DNA of 9,351 nucleotides from contig CALBJK010000027.1 in the NCBI GenBank assembly GCA_937892695.1, positions 1-9,351 on the forward strand, in the 5' to 3' direction. This DNA comes from an uncultured Prevotella sp. GTDB lineage: Bacteria; Bacteroidota; Bacteroidia; Bacteroidales; Bacteroidaceae. The translations under genes and the position numbers were made by a program. Below the pieces are notes generated by a model. It ran no database searches. It was not told the DNA's origin and was given only the letters and a program-made list of their open reading frames with translations. Of this stretch, positions 7,385-9,351 are shown piece after piece (the stretch's first letter is position 1; each line of letters opens with the position of its first letter).

Positions 7385-8935
7385 TTATTTTAGGCAAACG
7401 TTTATCTTGTATTCCTCCACTCCCCACGTCGTGCTTGAGAAGTTCACTCCTATTTTGTACAGCTTTCGGCCATCTGCTGCAAAGGGTTTTGAGTAACCTC
7501 TGTCTTCAATCTTCCTAAGGGCTTCGTCGGCACTCTTGTCGAGCTTGAACTCGAAGATGTATATGTACTTGTCGGTACGCACGACGGCATCCATGCGGCC
7601 GTCGCTCGTGTCGCGCTCAACGTCGATGTAGAAACCGATAATCTTGAAAATCAGGTACATCGCATTCTGAAAGTAGAGTTCGGCATTTCCGGCAACCTTA
7701 TAGCTCGTGTCGGCAAACATTGCCTTTAACCGTTCCATGAACTTCTCCGGACGACCCGATTCGACATCAAGGACAAAGTTGCTTATCTCAAACTCTGTGC
7801 GGTTCTCGCCCGGAGCGTAATAGGGGAGGAGGTAGTTTAGAAAACCTGTCTCCACTTCCTTGTTCGGGAAACCGAGGCGATAACGTTTAAAACGTTCGTC
7901 GTATCCTTTTATCGTTAGATAACCGCTTTGGTAGATGAGAGGCAGCGGCGACTTCGAAACCGAATCAACGCTGTTGAGCAAATCTTCAGATACGGGTTCT
8001 GTTGTCATGTCGGGCAGCTCATAGTCGCTGCGTTTTAGTAGCTCTATGAGGAACGACGGAGTTCCTGTTTCAAACCAGTAGTCATTGAATTCTTGCTTTG
8101 CCAGCGTATTCAACAGACTGAACGGATTGTATATTCCGATAGAGTTTCTTTTAAAATGGTAGCCATCGTATTGCTCTTTCAGCTTCTTTGTTACCTCCTC
8201 GTAGCTCATCCCGTTTGCGGCGGCAAGCTCTTTTACTGACGGTTCAAAGTAGCGGTGAATCTCCTCTTCAGTTATTCCGCAGATATCGATGTAGCGGTTG
8301 TCCATCGAAATGTCCTGCAGGTTGTTCAAATCACTGAACACGCTTAGCTTGCCAAACTTGGAAACGCCGGTAAGAAAGGCAAACTTGATAAAGCCGTCTT
8401 GGGTTTTAAGCACCGAGTAGAAGGCTTTCAACTGGTCGCGGTAGCGTTCTTGCAGCTCCGGATTTGAAATGGTCTGGAGTATGGGCTTGTCATATTCGTC
8501 GATGAGAATGGCTACTCGTTTGCCTGTCTTCTTCTGCGCCCGTTCTACCACTCCTTTGAAGCGTAGCGGAAGCGACTGCTCCGAAGCAGAAGAACCATAA
8601 AGTTCTTCCCATTTCGACAGATAGTCGTTCAGCACTACTGCAAGACTGCCTTCCTCCTTATAGTCGGCTGTGTTCAGATCTATATGAAATATAGGATGCA
8701 CAGCCCATTCCTTTTCAAGACTATAGATGTCAAGGCCTGCGAACAGCTCCTTCTTGCCGCTGAAGTAAGCTTCCATTGTCGATATGAGAAGACTTTTACC
8801 GAAACGACGAGGACGGCCGAGAAAATAGTATCTGCCTTCGTTAGCCAAATTAAACACATGACGGGTCTTGTCAACGTAGACATAGCCGTCTTTGCGCAGA
8901 CTTTCGAAGTTTTGTATTCCTATCGGGTATTTCAT
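7385..8935 (-). CDS. AAA-ATPase-like protein with C-terminal PD-(D/E)XK nuclease domain
   Basis: This 516-residue protein matches the Bacteroidetes-rich family that pairs an N-terminal AAA-ATPase-like domain with a C-terminal PD-(D/E)XK nuclease-like domain. Its opening, MKYPIGIQNFESLRKDGYVY, is typical of the family and supports the ATG at 8935. A P-loop variant GRPRRFGKS lies at residues 40-48, a Walker B-like LIDEYDKP at 144-151, and a conserved TGVSKF at 189-194. The C-terminal nuclease core shows D449 in GRMD and E462/K464 in EFK, so the expected catalytic residues are present. Length is normal and no break is seen. No polysaccharide role is known for this family; members have been suggested to belong to mobile or selfish elements, and their function is poorly defined. 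It lies 41 bp after the SLBB gene and about 98 bp before the flippase, with sampled GC of 32 of 60 bases (7801-7860), like the export gene. I see no terminal repeats marking a transposon. Family call firm, biological role unknown. Confidence 0.9.
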   Translation of the reverse strand: MKYPIGIQNFESLRKDGYVYVDKTRHVFNLANEGRYYFLGRPRRFGKSLLISTMEAYFSGKKELFAGLDIYSLEKEWAVHPIFHIDLNTADYKEEGSLAVVLNDYLSKWEELYGSSASEQSLPLRFKGVVERAQKKTGKRVAILIDEYDKPILQTISNPELQERYRDQLKAFYSVLKTQDGFIKFAFLTGVSKFGKLSVFSDLNNLQDISMDNRYIDICGITEEEIHRYFEPSVKELAAANGMSYEEVTKKLKEQYDGYHFKRNSIGIYNPFSLLNTLAKQEFNDYWFETGTPSFLIELLKRSDYELPDMTTEPVSEDLLNSVDSVSKSPLPLIYQSGYLTIKGYDERFKRYRLGFPNKEVETGFLNYLLPYYAPGENRTEFEISNFVLDVESGRPEKFMERLKAMFADTSYKVAGNAELYFQNAMYLIFKIIGFYIDVERDTSDGRMDAVVRTDKYIYIFEFKLDKSADEALRKIEDRGYSKPFAADGRKLYKIGVNFSSTTWGVEEYKINVCLK

Positions 8936-8976
8936 ACTTCCGCTTTCTTTTCTATGGTCCTGTGGTTCTTAGAAAA

Positions 8977-9351
8977 TCACTTCAGCACATTTATGATTGT
9001 CGCAATCATAGCTGCAATCGATGCTGTTGAGGAACCTATCGCAAGCCATTGTGCTAACGACCGACTGTCCTGTTTCGGCTTGCTAGATACTACAATCTCA
9101 CACCCTGGTCTGACTTTGGCATTATGACTCACCTTAGAGACTGTTCCGTTCATATATATAATGATGGTCTTGCTCTTCTTTGCACGGTTACCCCAGCCGC
9201 CGGCCTGGTTGATGTAATAGGACACGCTCTTGCCTTTCTCGTAGGCTACTGTATTCGGGTAGAGCACATCGCCGCTTATCTTGACCGTTCCGTTATATTC
9301 TGGCACGACGATGCGGTCGCCTTCGCGCAGAACAAGGTCGGCATCGCCGCC
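8977..9351 (-). CDS. SLBB-domain polysaccharide export protein, C-terminal part (5' end outside window)
   Basis: Only the last 124 codons are visible. The frame is open to the right edge, so the GTG at 9306 is an internal valine and not the start. The visible protein begins with an export-protein-like stretch (LVLREGDRIVVPEYNGTVKI, visible residues 6-25), then an SLBB-type beta-grasp repeat (about 20-72, with GDVLYPNTV and INQAGGWG) and a short basic stretch. It ends in a hydrophobic helix (about residues 99-122, LAQWLAIGSSTASIAAMIAT) just before the TGA stop. In the Wza/SLBB family such proteins sit in the outer membrane or periplasm and help export capsule or exopolysaccharide. The large Bacteroidales members carry several SLBB repeats and this same kind of C-terminal hydrophobic tail. 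Sampled GC is high (35 of 60 bases at 9181-9240), unlike the flippase region downstream. The next gene starts 41 bp beyond the stop on the same strand. Family call is firm; total length and signal peptide cannot be seen. Confidence 0.9.
   Translation of the reverse strand, partial: GGDADLVLREGDRIVVPEYNGTVKISGDVLYPNTVAYEKGKSVSYYINQAGGWGNRAKKSKTIIIYMNGTVSKVSHNAKVRPGCEIVVSSKPKQDSRSLAQWLAIGSSTASIAAMIATIINVLK

Noticed and set aside
7385..8935. Reading the ATPase-nuclease gene as a transposase or a named anti-phage defence system
   Set aside because: The motifs fit the AAA-ATPase-like plus PD-(D/E)XK family, no terminal inverted repeats or target duplications were seen, and no partner genes of a known defence system are next to it.
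8684..9127. A 147-codon open frame on the plus strand across the SLBB/ATPase gene junction
   Set aside because: It is antisense to two well-supported genes, has no recognisable domain, and its codons mirror the coding frames on the other strand.

Overview
The window looks like part of a surface-polysaccharide (capsule, exopolysaccharide or O-antigen type) biosynthesis operon from a member of the Bacteroidales, most likely a Prevotella-like genus. The pointers are a long SLBB export protein of Bacteroidales type with a C-terminal membrane helix, the AAA-ATPase-like/PD-(D/E)XK gene family that is greatly expanded in Prevotella and relatives, an EpsG-type polymerase, and start sites without clear Shine-Dalgarno sequences. 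The genus is inference.

All supported genes lie on the minus strand, so the operon reads from high to low coordinates. First is the 3' end of an SLBB-domain polysaccharide export gene (8977 to beyond 9351). After 41 bp comes a predicted AAA-ATPase-like protein with a C-terminal PD-(D/E)XK nuclease domain (7385-8935). A 97-98 bp gap follows, and then a tightly packed six-gene block: Wzx-type flippase (5919-7286), a GT2 glycosyltransferase fused to a hexapeptide-repeat acyltransferase (4643-5926), Wzz-type chain-length determinant (3558-4628), EpsG/Wzy-type polymerase (2404-3561), GT4 glycosyltransferase (1168-2397) and a second GT2 glycosyltransferase (343-1158). Junctions in this block are 8-bp and 4-bp overlaps or gaps of 6 to 14 bp, so it is probably one transcript with translational coupling. 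The last 342 bases (1-342) hold no gene I can support, only a few inverted repeats.

The genes fit the Wzx/Wzy pathway. The glycosyltransferases add sugars to a lipid-linked repeat unit, one of which is probably O-acylated. Wzx flips the unit across the inner membrane, the EpsG-like protein polymerises it, Wzz sets chain length, and the SLBB protein takes part in export. The initiating sugar-phosphate transferase and the nucleotide-sugar genes are not here and presumably lie outside the window.

The points most worth a second look are the GT2-acyltransferase fusion, the nuclease/ATPase gene sitting between the export gene and the flippase, and a sharp change in base composition at about 7385. 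I found no CRISPR array, RNA gene, complete mobile element or clearly new system.
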